DNA from: Acinetobacter sp.
GTDB taxonomy: Bacteria > Pseudomonadota > Gammaproteobacteria > Pseudomonadales > Moraxellaceae
Direction of reading: 5' to 3'
DNA length: 64,000 nucleotides
Assembly: GCA_031277915.1 (NCBI GenBank)
Contig: JAITLL010000001.1
Coordinates: 1 to 64,000 of the forward strand
Position numbers and translations under genes: made by a program. This document shows positions 34,750 through 42,999 of the stretch, piece by piece. Position 1 is the first letter of the stretch, and every line of letters starts with the position of its first letter. The notes under the pieces are model-generated. The model made no database searches. It was not told the DNA's origin and saw only the letters and a list, made by a program, of their open reading frames with translations.

Positions 34750-34821
34750 GATGTACAAAATAGGAATGTTAAGCTTTAAAGAAAGACGTTAAGTCACTAA
34801 AAATAGTCTATTTTGCACATC
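34750..34821 (-). promoter_or_regulatory. Long inverted repeat in the ABC-F 5' leader
   Basis: GATGTACAAAATAG (34750-34763) and CTATTTTGCACATC (34808-34821) are complementary over 14 bases with one mismatch (G-U in RNA) and end 20 bases before the start codon. On the minus strand the 5' arm contains a mini-ORF, MCKIDYF then stop. ABC-F genes are often controlled by such leaders, but there is no ribosome binding site for the mini-ORF. Confidence 0.45.
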
Positions 34822-34945
34822 AAAAAAATAAAAATTGATGAGAAAAGAGACTTACTTCATTGGCGTGACTCACAAAAACAGAAGAATTGACGACACTATT
34901 TTATAACGATTTTTAGTCTATGTAAAACTTATGCTTTTTATGAAG

Positions 34946-34973
34946 AAAAGCCTAATCATTTGATTAGGCTTTT
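34946..34973. terminator. Terminator downstream of the UspA gene
   Basis: AAAAGCCTAATCA (34946-34958), 2-base loop, TGATTAGGCTTTT (34961-34973): a perfect 13-bp stem with A/T runs, 16 bases after the minus-strand usp stop. Confidence 0.85.
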
Positions 34974-34989
34974 ACTTAAAATGAAAAAT

Positions 34990-35433
34990 TTACTCTTTTA
35001 CGACTAGCACCTGAATTTTGGTATTGTTTAGAACATCTTGTGCAAAGCTACCTAAAATAAGTTTTTGGAAACCTTTACGGCCATGCGAGCCAATAACAAT
35101 CAGATCTGATCCTAACTCTTCAACGGCTTTGAGAATACCGTCGGATGAAATTTCACCTTGAATAATTTGTGTATCTGCATCGACTCCTTCTCCTGCACAT
35201 AAGGCTTTTACCTTAGCCAGTGTTTTTTCTGCATTAGCGCGAGCTTCCACAAAATAATCTTTTACAACAGGAGAGATATAATAAAAATCGACACCACTAA
35301 AAGGATCTACTGCAACCAGACTAATTGCTGTAAGTTTACTGCCAAAAGCTTTAGCAAGGTGTGCAGCTTGTTTTGCTGCTGCCAATGAAATTTCTGAACC
35401 ATCTACCGGTACAATAATGTGTTGGTAATTCAT
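34990..35433 (-). CDS. Universal stress protein, UspA family
   Basis: 147 residues, a single Usp domain. The first strand reads HIIVPVDGSEISLAAAKQAA with the conserved Asp, and the ATP-binding loop is LIVIGSHGRKGFQKLILGSF (the G2xG9xGS motif, intact, so an ATP-binding subtype). The end is IQVLVVKE as in other members. These cytoplasmic dimers accumulate under stress. The ATG at 35433 has AAGAGG upstream. It stands alone between a terminator and a 266-base AT-rich gap to the next divergent gene. Confidence 0.93.
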   Translation of the reverse strand: MNYQHIIVPVDGSEISLAAAKQAAHLAKAFGSKLTAISLVAVDPFSGVDFYYISPVVKDYFVEARANAEKTLAKVKALCAGEGVDADTQIIQGEISSDGILKAVEELGSDLIVIGSHGRKGFQKLILGSFAQDVLNNTKIQVLVVKE

Positions 35434-35718
35434 AAAGTTATTCCTCTTATTTACAGTTGTTATATATATGAAGCTTTTCTTACTTAAAGAGTATCATATT
35501 TGCTTGAAGGTAGAAATCAATTCGATTAAGTTCAATTGAAATTAAACTCAAAATAATTAAGTATTTTATTTTTAAGTGTTTTTTATTAAAAAAATATCAA
35601 ATATGTTTAAAATTAAAAAAAGCTTTATTTAAAGATAAAATTTACAAAAAATTACCTTTCATATTTTTGTCATACAGAAAACGTATAACAAAATCATATA
35701 TTGAGGGGAATGAATAAA

Positions 35719-35946
35719 ATGGCAGATTTAACAACAAAGAAAGTAAGTAAGCTTATTGACGAATTTCGCCAAACAGGTAAAGAACCAGAAAAGTTGGTGA
35801 TCGGATATAAGACTTATGCAAGACTGATGGCGGATGACAAATTTGCTGAAAAAGTCGTACCTTCACTTGAGAATTCAAAAGACCGCTTATATAAAAATCT
35901 AAAAATAAAACTTATTACTGAAAAGCATTATTTTGAAGTCAAATAA
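35719..35946 (+). CDS. Small hypothetical protein (75 aa)
   Basis: 75 residues from the ATG at 35719; GAGGGG (35703-35708) is 10 bases upstream, whereas the ATG at 35710 would be too close to it. The sequence is a basic, mixed alpha/beta small protein (LTTKKVSKLIDEFRQTGKEP, KLVIGYKTYARLMADDKFAE, end IKLITEKHYFEVK) without signal peptide or Cys. I do not recognise the family. It is followed at once by a strong terminator and lies in a monocistronic setting, with a very AT-rich upstream region that must contain the promoter. Confidence 0.65.
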   Translation: MADLTTKKVSKLIDEFRQTGKEPEKLVIGYKTYARLMADDKFAEKVVPSLENSKDRLYKNLKIKLITEKHYFEVK

Positions 35947-35980
35947 AGAATAAATGTGATTAATATCACATTTATTCTTT
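35945..35980. terminator. Terminator of the 75-aa protein gene
   Basis: AAAGAATAAATGTGAT (35945-35960) pairs perfectly over 16 bases with ATCACATTTATTCTTT (35965-35980), loop TAAT. The stem begins on the stop codon of the gene. Confidence 0.8.
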
Positions 35981-36122
35981 ATTGTTAACATTTAGCAAGA
36001 TTAATTAACATATTGTTTTTGAGTTAATACAAATAAGGTGTGTACTCAACATTTGAGAACAGACTTTATGTATAAAAAGGCTAGAATGAGTTGATTTTAT
36101 CGTAAATGGTTGAATAAACTAA

Positions 36123-36299
36123 ATGTTTAAGTTGATTATAGTTTTATTTTATCTCATCGCTATTCTAGGTTTTTTATCTATACTTGGTGGTATATTAACT
36201 TTAAGCATCTTTTTAATTATTATTGGCTTAGGGTTAATCTGTGCTGCATTACTCTTGAAAAAAGAATTTAAGATTGATGTTATATTTTGGAATAAGTAG
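36123..36299 (+). CDS. Small two-helix membrane protein (58 aa)
   Basis: ATG at 36123, 58 codons, TAG at 36297-36299. The product has two strongly hydrophobic segments (about 4-21, KLIIVLFYLIAILGFLSI, and 27-46, LSIFLIIIGLGLICAALL), separated by Gly-Gly, and a short charged tail (KKEFKIDVIFWNK). This is a typical small inner-membrane protein pattern. No strong ribosome binding site is visible and no family is recognised. The hydrophobic codon pattern with a positively charged tail is unlikely by chance, but expression is not shown. Confidence 0.5.
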   Translation: MFKLIIVLFYLIAILGFLSILGGILTLSIFLIIIGLGLICAALLLKKEFKIDVIFWNK

Positions 36300-36542
36300 C
36301 TAAAGATAATTAAATCACCTCATGACAAGTGAGGTATATATAGAATATTTAAAAACTAAATATATTATTTTAATTTAAACTGCTGTTTATAAGCCATATC
36401 AACCCTTATTTCAATTCTAAATAAAACAAAAAATTAAAAGCTAGTTTAAATATTTAAAAATAAAAAGATTTCCTTTACGATGAAAGTAAATTAATTGATC
36501 TCTTTGGGATTATACAAACAAGAACAAAAGTGAGGTGTGTAC

Positions 36543-36986
36543 ATGACTTATAAATACGAGTATGCAGGGTTTTGGCTCAGATTTGGTGCAATGATTATTG
36601 ATAGCCTTATTCTTTTTTTAGCTATTATTCCAGCCGCATGGATTTTTTACCGTGGCGATTACGATCTGATATTTTCTACAGGCCTGAGTACTAAACCTCA
36701 AAATTATGGGTTTGACCTTATCATAAATTATGCTTTTCCATTTTTGTATACTGTTTTATGTTGGGTCTATCTAGCAGGTACGCCAGGAAAACGCTTAATG
36801 CGTTTAAAAGTTCTAGATGAGAAAACAGGAAATAAGTTAACTTTTATGCAATCTCTTATACGGTATATTGGATATATCCCATCTACTTTAGTGTTTTGTT
36901 TAGGGCTTTTTTGGGTGGCTTTTGATGCAAAAAAGCAAGGATGGCATGATAAAATGGCGAAAACAGTAGTCGTTAGAGAGTTATAG
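36543..36986 (+). CDS. RDD family membrane protein
   Basis: 147 residues from the ATG at 36543 with GAGGTG 7 bases upstream; a GTG two codons earlier is part of that site. RDD hallmarks: AGFWLRFGAMIIDSLILFL at the start (the R and first D), and AGTPGKRLMRLKVLDEKTG in the middle (GKxxxxLKVxxxxG block), then a final helix and HDKMAKTVVV with the last conserved D. Three membrane segments. RDD proteins are poorly understood; some are Na+/H+ exchangers. It lies alone before the mgtA leader. The 243-base gap before it has no other feature. Confidence 0.85.
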   Translation: MTYKYEYAGFWLRFGAMIIDSLILFLAIIPAAWIFYRGDYDLIFSTGLSTKPQNYGFDLIINYAFPFLYTVLCWVYLAGTPGKRLMRLKVLDEKTGNKLTFMQSLIRYIGYIPSTLVFCLGLFWVAFDAKKQGWHDKMAKTVVVREL

Positions 36987-37029
36987 GTTATAGTTAATTT
37001 TTTAGTAATAAAAAATTACAAAAAAAGTC

Positions 37030-37057
37030 TTGTGTGTTGCAAGGTAAGACCTATACT
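37030..37057 (+). promoter_or_regulatory. Promoter of the mgtA leader transcript
   Basis: TTGTGT (37030-37035) and TATACT (37052-37057) with a 16-base spacer. A start near 37064 would give a leader of about 480 nucleotides before mgtA. Confidence 0.5.
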
Positions 37058-37081
37058 TGCCGCGAGTTTATTTAATGGAGA

Positions 37082-37187
37082 TCCTAAATGGGTAGTTGTT
37101 CGAGGTTCGAGTTTAATTATCAATTAAACCAAAGCCACTGCTGAGCAAGATAACCTTTAGGAGGAGCTATCTTGCAATGAGATAGCT
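37082..37187 (+). ncRNA. Structured mgtA leader: pseudoknot and mutually exclusive hairpins
   Basis: GTTTAATT (37111-37118) / AATTAAAC (37122-37129) form a hairpin. GCAAGATA (37145-37152) pairs with TATCTTGC (37168-37175); the loop contains TTTAGGA (37156-37162), complementary to TCCTAAA at 37082-37088, a possible pseudoknot. AGCTATCT (37165-37172) can instead pair with AGATAGCT (37180-37187), which destroys the GCAAGATA stem. Such switching is the hallmark of riboswitches and attenuators; magnesium is the likely signal given mgtA. It does not look like a standard M-box. Confidence 0.55.
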
Positions 37188-37287
37188 TTGTAAAAATTAG
37201 ATTAAACCCATACAAATTACTTTATTTGTAATCATGTACTTCTAGCACTTATCTGTTTAGTTTCTCACTAGAAATGGGGAGAAGCCA

Positions 37288-37446
37288 ATGTTTTTATATG
37301 CTTCCAAATACTGTTATGACCAAGATGTTTCAGTTCTGGTAAAAAAGCCAGCTCCTGCTATTCAAAGTATTCGAACAATGTGCAATCGCGTGCCATTTCG
37401 TCAGCGTTGGTTCGGCTTTGGACTAATTTTCTCTTCTTCATCGTAA
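37288..37446 (+). CDS. Leader peptide upstream of mgtA (52 aa)
   Basis: ATG at 37288 follows GGGGAGAAG at good spacing, and 52 codons run to TAA at 37444-37446, 101 bases before mgtA. The peptide starts MFLYASKYCYDQDVSV, has a KKPAPAI proline stretch and ends RQRWFGFGLIFSSSS. It has no signal peptide and no family. A translated ORF with a Pro-containing stretch in an mgtA leader recalls MgtL of Salmonella, where Pro codons couple translation to transcription termination; sequence similarity to MgtL is not evident. The region between its stop and mgtA has a small ATAAGG / CCTTAT hairpin (37504-37522). Confidence 0.55.
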   Translation: MFLYASKYCYDQDVSVLVKKPAPAIQSIRTMCNRVPFRQRWFGFGLIFSSSS

Positions 37447-37547
37447 GTTTACGAAAACCAATTCCTTTCTCAGTTTAAAAACTAAAAAAGACTTTATTTT
37501 TTAATAAGGTCGAGAGCCTTATACGCCTAAAAATGGAGGATTTCGTG

Positions 37548-40304
37548 ATGAAATTCTGGCAACGACTCTTCACAGCATTTTTACAAAGATTTCATTTGAT
37601 GCGCTTTTTCGGTCGTAATCGATCCTTTAAAGAGCTGCATCAGTCTAGCTATGCTCAAGAAATTAGCAAAAATTTATCTATGCGTTTGCTTGATGCATCA
37701 AGAGCCCAAACAAGTGATTTATTAAATCAATTTGATACTCATTTTACTGGACTTACAGAAGAGCAAGCGCATACACTGCAAATGCAGGTGGGTCTCAACG
37801 AGATTACACATGAAAAACCATTAACTTGGTGGCAACATCTTTGGTATTGCTATCGCAATCCATTTAATATTTTGCTTAGCCTTTTGGCACTAATTGCTTT
37901 CTTTACCGATGATTTAACCGGTTCAACCATTATTAGTGTCATGGTAATTCTTTCAACACTTCTTCGTTATTGGCAAGAGGCCAAATCGAATCAAGCTGCT
38001 GACGCTTTAAAGGCAATGGTAAGTAATACTGCTACGGTATTACGCCATCAGCTAAGTGCTGAAGATTTAGAACTTATGCATCAGCGCTATGGTATTGATA
38101 TTAAAAATCAAACGAATAGCCAGTTTGAAATGCCAATTCAATATTTGGTCCCTGGAGATGTGATTTTATTATCAGCAGGTGACATGATTCCTGCCGATTG
38201 CAGAATTTTAAATGCTAAAGATTTATTTGTATCTCAAGCTGCAATGACTGGCGAATCAATGCCGGTTGAAAAGTTTCCTTTACAGAAAAATCCTGAAGAA
38301 ACTAGCGCTTTAGAACTAGATAATATTGTATTTATGGGAACCAATATTGTTTCTGGTTCAGCTCAGGCAGTTGTGTTAAGTACAGGTATCCAAACATATT
38401 TTGGTGCTCTTGCTCATCGGGTTACAGCTACTGATCGAAGCACAACAGCGTTTCAAATGGGTGTTAACAAAGTAAGTTGGTTACTCATTCGCTTCATGTT
38501 GGTTATGGCACCTGTTGTACTTTTCATTAATGGTTTTACCAAAGGTGATTGGACAGAGGCATTTTTATTCGCACTATCAGTTGCTGTTGGTCTCACACCT
38601 GAAATGTTACCGATGATTGTGACTTCAACGTTGGCAAAGGGTGCGGTTTTCTTATCTAAAAAGAAAGTGATTGTTAAACGTCTAGATGCTATTCAAAACT
38701 TTGGTGCAATGGATGTTTTATGTACGGATAAAACTGGAACATTAACTCAAGATAAAATCTTTTTATCTCAACATATTGACGTTAATGGTGAAAAGTCAGA
38801 TTTCGTACTCATGCAGGCATTTTTAAACAGTTATTATCAAACAGGTTTGAAAAACTTGCTTGATGTGGCTGTATTAGAAGCTGTTGATGACCAGATCAAA
38901 ACTCAAAAGTTGCGCTATAAAAAACTAGATGAGGTTCCTTTTGATTTTGATCGCCGTCGTATGTCAGTAGTGGTACAAACGCCTCAAGAAAAAGTGCGTA
39001 TGATTACCAAAGGCGCAGTTGAGGAAATGTTAAAGGTTTGCCGTTATGTTGAGGTAAATGGCAAAGTAGAACCTTTAACAAAACAACGTGAAGTGGCAAT
39101 TGAGGCATTGACTCAACGTTATAACCGAGATGGCTTACGTGTTGTGGCTGTGGCTTATCGTGAGTTTGATAATAACCAAGAGAATTATTCAGTTGTTGAT
39201 GAAAGTGATTTAATTTTAATTGGTTATGTTGCGTTTCTTGATCCACCTAAAGAGTCAGCAAGAGAAGCTGTACAAAGTTTGCATGCTCATGGCGTAACTG
39301 TAAAAGTGCTTACAGGTGATAATGAGTTTGTAACTCAAAAAGTATGCCGAGAAATTGGTCTCAATTTTGATCAGGTTTTATTGGGCGGTGTAATTGAAAC
39401 ATTAAGTGATGAGCAGCTCAAAAGAGCAGTAGAGCAATACAATATTTTTGCAAAGTTAAGTCCGGTGCACAAAGAGCGTATTGTTGAACAGTTAAAAGCA
39501 AATGGTCATGTAGTCGGTTTCTTAGGTGATGGTATTAATGATGCTGCGGCAATACGTACTGCTGATATTGGTATTTCAGTAGATACAGCAGTAGATATTG
39601 CTAAAGAGTCAGCAGATTTAATCTTGCTTGAGAAAAGCTTGATGGTGCTTGAAAATGGTGTGATTGAAGGCCGTAGAACTTTTGCCAATATGCTTAAATA
39701 TATCAAAATGACGGCCAGTTCAAATTTCGGTAACGTTTTTTCGGTATTAATAGCGAGTGCTTTTATTCCATTTTTACCAATGTTACCTATTCACTTACTT
39801 ATTCAAAACTTACTTTATGATGTTTCACAAATTGTGATTCCATTTGATAACGTTGATGAAGAGTTAATTGCAAAACCACAGCGTTGGCAACCTGAAGAAG
39901 TGGGTCGTTTTATGGTGGTGTTTGGGCCGATCAGCTCAATTTTCGATATTATTACTTTTTTGCTCATGTGGTTTGTATTTTCTGCAAATACTCCTGAGCA
40001 CCAAACTTTATTTCAATCAGGCTGGTTTGTTGTGGGTTTACTCACTCAAACGTTGATTGTTCATATGATCCGTACTGCTAAAATTCCATTTATTCAAAGT
40101 CGTGCTGCAACGCCTTTATTGGTGATGACTGTCGTGATTATGTGTATTGGTATTTTCTTACCAATGGGACCTTTAGCAAGTTATTTAAAACTACAAGCTT
40201 TACCATTAAGTTATTTCTTATATTTGCCATTCATTTTAATTGCTTATATGTGTATTACTCAATGGGTGAAAAAAATCTATATTCGCCGTTACGGCTGGCA
40301 ATAA
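37548..40304 (+). CDS. mgtA: Magnesium-transporting P-type ATPase
   Basis: 918 residues from the ATG at 37548 with GGAGG 8 bases upstream; the ATG at 37533 overlaps that site. P3B-type features: TGESMPVEKFP (actuator domain), phosphorylation site DVLCTDKTGTLT with Asp at about 395, KGAVEEML (nucleotide-binding domain), LTGDNEFVT and GFLGDGINDAAAIRTADIGI (hinge), and about ten membrane helices including VGLTPEMLPMIVTSTLAKGA. The protein imports Mg2+ down its gradient using ATP. It is followed 15 bases later by an MgtC-like gene, so both probably respond to the same leader signal. The N-terminal basic/amphipathic segment (KFWQRLFTAFLQRFHLMRFF) is as in other MgtA proteins. Confidence 0.95.
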   Translation: MKFWQRLFTAFLQRFHLMRFFGRNRSFKELHQSSYAQEISKNLSMRLLDASRAQTSDLLNQFDTHFTGLTEEQAHTLQMQVGLNEITHEKPLTWWQHLWYCYRNPFNILLSLLALIAFFTDDLTGSTIISVMVILSTLLRYWQEAKSNQAADALKAMVSNTATVLRHQLSAEDLELMHQRYGIDIKNQTNSQFEMPIQYLVPGDVILLSAGDMIPADCRILNAKDLFVSQAAMTGESMPVEKFPLQKNPEETSALELDNIVFMGTNIVSGSAQAVVLSTGIQTYFGALAHRVTATDRSTTAFQMGVNKVSWLLIRFMLVMAPVVLFINGFTKGDWTEAFLFALSVAVGLTPEMLPMIVTSTLAKGAVFLSKKKVIVKRLDAIQNFGAMDVLCTDKTGTLTQDKIFLSQHIDVNGEKSDFVLMQAFLNSYYQTGLKNLLDVAVLEAVDDQIKTQKLRYKKLDEVPFDFDRRRMSVVVQTPQEKVRMITKGAVEEMLKVCRYVEVNGKVEPLTKQREVAIEALTQRYNRDGLRVVAVAYREFDNNQENYSVVDESDLILIGYVAFLDPPKESAREAVQSLHAHGVTVKVLTGDNEFVTQKVCREIGLNFDQVLLGGVIETLSDEQLKRAVEQYNIFAKLSPVHKERIVEQLKANGHVVGFLGDGINDAAAIRTADIGISVDTAVDIAKESADLILLEKSLMVLENGVIEGRRTFANMLKYIKMTASSNFGNVFSVLIASAFIPFLPMLPIHLLIQNLLYDVSQIVIPFDNVDEELIAKPQRWQPEEVGRFMVVFGPISSIFDIITFLLMWFVFSANTPEHQTLFQSGWFVVGLLTQTLIVHMIRTAKIPFIQSRAATPLLVMTVVIMCIGIFLPMGPLASYLKLQALPLSYFLYLPFILIAYMCITQWVKKIYIRRYGWQ

Positions 40305-40319
40305 AAACATAGGTGCAAG

Positions 40320-41039
40320 ATGAAGTTGCAATTTCTACAACATACCGACTTATCTAATATTGTTGATACTTTAATTAGTCTCTCTGTTGCTTTTGTTTTG
40401 GGAGCATTAATTGGGTTTGAGCGTCAGTATAGGCAGCGTACTGCAGGACTTCGGACCAATGTTCTGGTCGCTGTAGGCGCAGCAATTTTTGTAGATGTTG
40501 CAACGAATCTTACTGGAGCAGATGGAGCTGTTCGAGTCATTGCTTATGTGGTTTCAGGTATTGGTTTCTTGGGGGCAGGTGTCATTATGCGCCAAGAAGG
40601 CAATATTCATGGCTTAAATACGGCTGCTACTTTGTGGTGTTCAGCGGCTGTGGGGGCTGCTGCCGGTTCCGATTTAATTATTGAGGCAATATTGGCAACA
40701 GCATTTATTTTATCTGCCAATACACTATTAAGACCGATTGTACATATTATTGACCGTCGTCCGTTAGACGACGACACAGAGGTTTTGCATGTTATTTACA
40801 TTATATGTGACCGAAGTCAGAGCAAAGTGGTTATGGATGAGCTAAACCTAACGTTGAAGCACCATAATTATCCTCCGAAAGATATTGATGTCACACCTTT
40901 TGGGGAAAAAGAAGTCGAAATAGAAGTGACACTCATTGCAACTTCAATTGAAGCAGAAGAAGCGCAGCATATCATTAACCACCTAAATGCTATGCCGCAA
41001 ATTCGACAAGCTTTTTGGGATAAAAACGCAATTAATTAA
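40320..41039 (+). CDS. mgtC: MgtC/SapB family membrane protein
   Basis: 239 residues. Four membrane helices occupy the first 145 residues: LISLSVAFVLGALIGFERQY with the conserved GxxxGxER motif, RTAGLRTNVLVAVGAA, YVVSGIGFLGAGVIMRQ and GLNTAATLWCSAAVGAAAG, all diagnostic of MgtC/SapB. The C-terminal cytosolic ACT-like domain (about 155-235) is present (VLHVIYIICDRSQSKVVMDEL). MgtC proteins help growth in low magnesium and in macrophages, partly by acting on F1Fo ATPase. The ATG follows AGGTG and lies 15 bases after mgtA, the classical mgt operon pairing in inverted order to Salmonella mgtCB. Confidence 0.92.
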   Translation: MKLQFLQHTDLSNIVDTLISLSVAFVLGALIGFERQYRQRTAGLRTNVLVAVGAAIFVDVATNLTGADGAVRVIAYVVSGIGFLGAGVIMRQEGNIHGLNTAATLWCSAAVGAAAGSDLIIEAILATAFILSANTLLRPIVHIIDRRPLDDDTEVLHVIYIICDRSQSKVVMDELNLTLKHHNYPPKDIDVTPFGEKEVEIEVTLIATSIEAEEAQHIINHLNAMPQIRQAFWDKNAIN

Positions 41040-41045
41040 TTTTAT

Positions 41046-41101
41046 AAGACTTTGTACTTAACTGTTTATAAGATTTTTTAAATGGTTAAGCGCAAAGTCT
41101 T
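41046..41101. terminator. Bidirectional terminator between mgtC and benE
   Basis: AAGACTTTG (41046-41054) pairs with CAAAGTCTT (41093-41101), with an inner CTTAAC / GTTAAG pair and T/A-rich flanks. It lies between the two convergent genes. Confidence 0.65.
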
Positions 41102-41113
41102 TATTTTTGAGTT

Positions 41114-42286
41114 TTATTTTTTGGCTTTAAATCTAAGTATAACAAATACAGTAATACCTACGACAAGTCCCCAAAATGCTGAACCAATACCGAAAAATTG
41201 AATACCCGAAGCACTGCATAAAAAAGTAAATAATGCAGCTTCACGGTCTTCAATAGGGCCAAAAGCAAGCGCAATGTTGTGGCTGATCGTACCCAGTAAT
41301 GCAATACCTGCTAAAGCAACAATAAAAATATGAGGAAAAGACATCAGCAAACTTGTCAGTGTCGCTGCAAATAATCCCATCAATGCATAGAAAAAACCAG
41401 AGCTTATACCAGCAATATAGCGTTTACTTGGGTCAGGATGAGCTTGATCGTCAAGGCATACAGCTGCACTAATCGCAGCAATATTTACACTGTAACAACC
41501 AAAAGGCGCAAGCAAAACTTGAGTTAAACCGGTCCAGCCAATCAGTTGGTTAACATGTGGTTTATAGCCATAACTTTTAATCATGGCAATACCGGGTAAA
41601 TACTGCGAAGCCATACTAATGACAAATAGTGGGAGCGTTAAGCCCAAAAGTGCGGACCAACTAAAGACAGGACTAATCCAGACTGGTCTAGCTAAAGACC
41701 ACTGAAGTGTAGGCATATGAAATTCTAAAAAGACAGGGCTTAGCACAATACCTGCAAGTGCTGTGAATACGATGCTATAACGCGGCCATAATCTTTTTGT
41801 AATCACATAAATGACAAGTAAAGATAGAACAAATCCCCAGTCATTTTGCAAACTTACGAAAAGTGACATACCGAACTTAAGTAAAACTCCGGCAAGCATG
41901 GCACTGGTTAAGCTTTGCGGTATATATGAAAGAGCTTTTTGAAATATACCTGAAAAGCCTAAAATAGCAGTAAGTATGCCACCACCTAAAAAGGCACCAA
42001 TCGCTTCATTTATACTATAGCCACCGCCTGTAGCCATAATTAAAGCAAGACCTGCGGTTGACCATGCAGTTGCTACAGGATATTTAAATTTCCATGAAAG
42101 AATAAGTCCTGATAGACCAATCCCCAAACCTAATGCCCAAAACCAAGATGTGATTTGTTCAGGCGAAGCACCTAAAGCTTGAGCAGCCTGAATCACTAAA
42201 ATGGCTGAAACACTAATACCAATAAGGAAGGTAATAAAACCAGCAAATACGGCTGGAATAGAAAAATCTTGAAGAATCTTTTGCAT
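41114..42286 (-). CDS. benE: BenE family benzoate/proton symporter
   Basis: 390 residues, about 12 membrane segments. The family start is FSIPAVFAGFITFLIGISVS, then QALGASPEQITSWFWALGLGIG, YPVATAWSTAGLALIMATGGG and FSGIFQKALSYIPQSLTSAMLAGVLL, all close to BenE of Acinetobacter and Pseudomonas. There is no ben catabolic operon next to it, so the true substrate may be a related aromatic acid or another compound. It is divergent from an Lrp-type gene with a 187-base shared region, so that regulator may control it. Convergent with mgtC on its 3' side. Confidence 0.9.
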   Translation of the reverse strand: MQKILQDFSIPAVFAGFITFLIGISVSAILVIQAAQALGASPEQITSWFWALGLGIGLSGLILSWKFKYPVATAWSTAGLALIMATGGGYSINEAIGAFLGGGILTAILGFSGIFQKALSYIPQSLTSAMLAGVLLKFGMSLFVSLQNDWGFVLSLLVIYVITKRLWPRYSIVFTALAGIVLSPVFLEFHMPTLQWSLARPVWISPVFSWSALLGLTLPLFVISMASQYLPGIAMIKSYGYKPHVNQLIGWTGLTQVLLAPFGCYSVNIAAISAAVCLDDQAHPDPSKRYIAGISSGFFYALMGLFAATLTSLLMSFPHIFIVALAGIALLGTISHNIALAFGPIEDREAALFTFLCSASGIQFFGIGSAFWGLVVGITVFVILRFKAKK

Positions 42287-42473
42287 GGCTAAATATTCTA
42301 AATCCCTGAAAAATGAATATGTTTCTGCCTTTGTTTTCAGCTAGATCAATCTAACAATTTTTTTTAAGAAGGTGCTTTCTATTTTTTAAATAAAAACGGA
42401 ACAATATTTTTTAAATAACCAATAATGCTATAATTTGTTTCATAAAAATTAATGAAACCAGGATATTGTTTTT

Positions 42474-42947
42474 ATGGATGAGCAAGCAGAAAATTTATCA
42501 CCCCTTGAACTTAAAATTATGCGTTGTTTACAAGAGAACGGGCGTTTAAGTAATACTGAACTGGCTAAACTTGTGGGTATTAGTACCTCGTCTTGTTGGA
42601 ATCACACTCAACGCCTTTTTAAAATTGGGGCCATCTTAGATGTACGTGCTCGGATTAATCCGACTATGGTGCAGCGTGAAACCATTGTATTGGTAGGTGT
42701 AGTTCTAGACCGTTCAACACCTGATAGTTTTCAGGCATTTGAACAAGCAGCAGGTGATTTGGAGAATGTTTTAGAGTGTTATTTGGTTGCAGGGGAAGTC
42801 GATTATTTTTTAAAAATTCGAGTTAAAGACTTAGCGGCTTTTAACCGATTTCATAGTGAAAAAATTATTGCCTTACCAGGAGTAAGGCAGGTCAGAACAT
42901 TTTTTGTACTCAATGAAGTCAAAACAGATGGCATGCTGGCTTTTTAA
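42474..42947 (+). CDS. Lrp/AsnC family regulator
   Basis: 157 residues. The winged HTH domain reads LSPLELKIMRCLQENGRLSN ... LAKLVGISTSSCWNHTQRLFKIGAI; the recognition helix STSSCWNHTQRL differs from the usual spcwxRvkrL and may indicate unusual DNA specificity. The RAM domain at about 70-150 has VLECYLVAGEVDYFLKIRVKD and GVRQVRTFFVLNEVK. It is transcribed divergently from benE and next to the LeuE-type exporter, so control of transport by an aromatic or branched amino acid is plausible. GG upstream of the ATG is the only ribosome binding feature. Confidence 0.9.
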   Translation: MDEQAENLSPLELKIMRCLQENGRLSNTELAKLVGISTSSCWNHTQRLFKIGAILDVRARINPTMVQRETIVLVGVVLDRSTPDSFQAFEQAAGDLENVLECYLVAGEVDYFLKIRVKDLAAFNRFHSEKIIALPGVRQVRTFFVLNEVKTDGMLAF

Positions 42948-42999
42948 TAGCTCAGCATGTTTTAAACTTTTAATATTAGGTTTTATAGGGCTGGTACAA

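Noticed and set aside
37030-37200. Standard M-box or yybP-ykoY riboswitch before mgtA
   Set aside because: The diagnostic conserved core segments were not found; the element was reported as unclassified.
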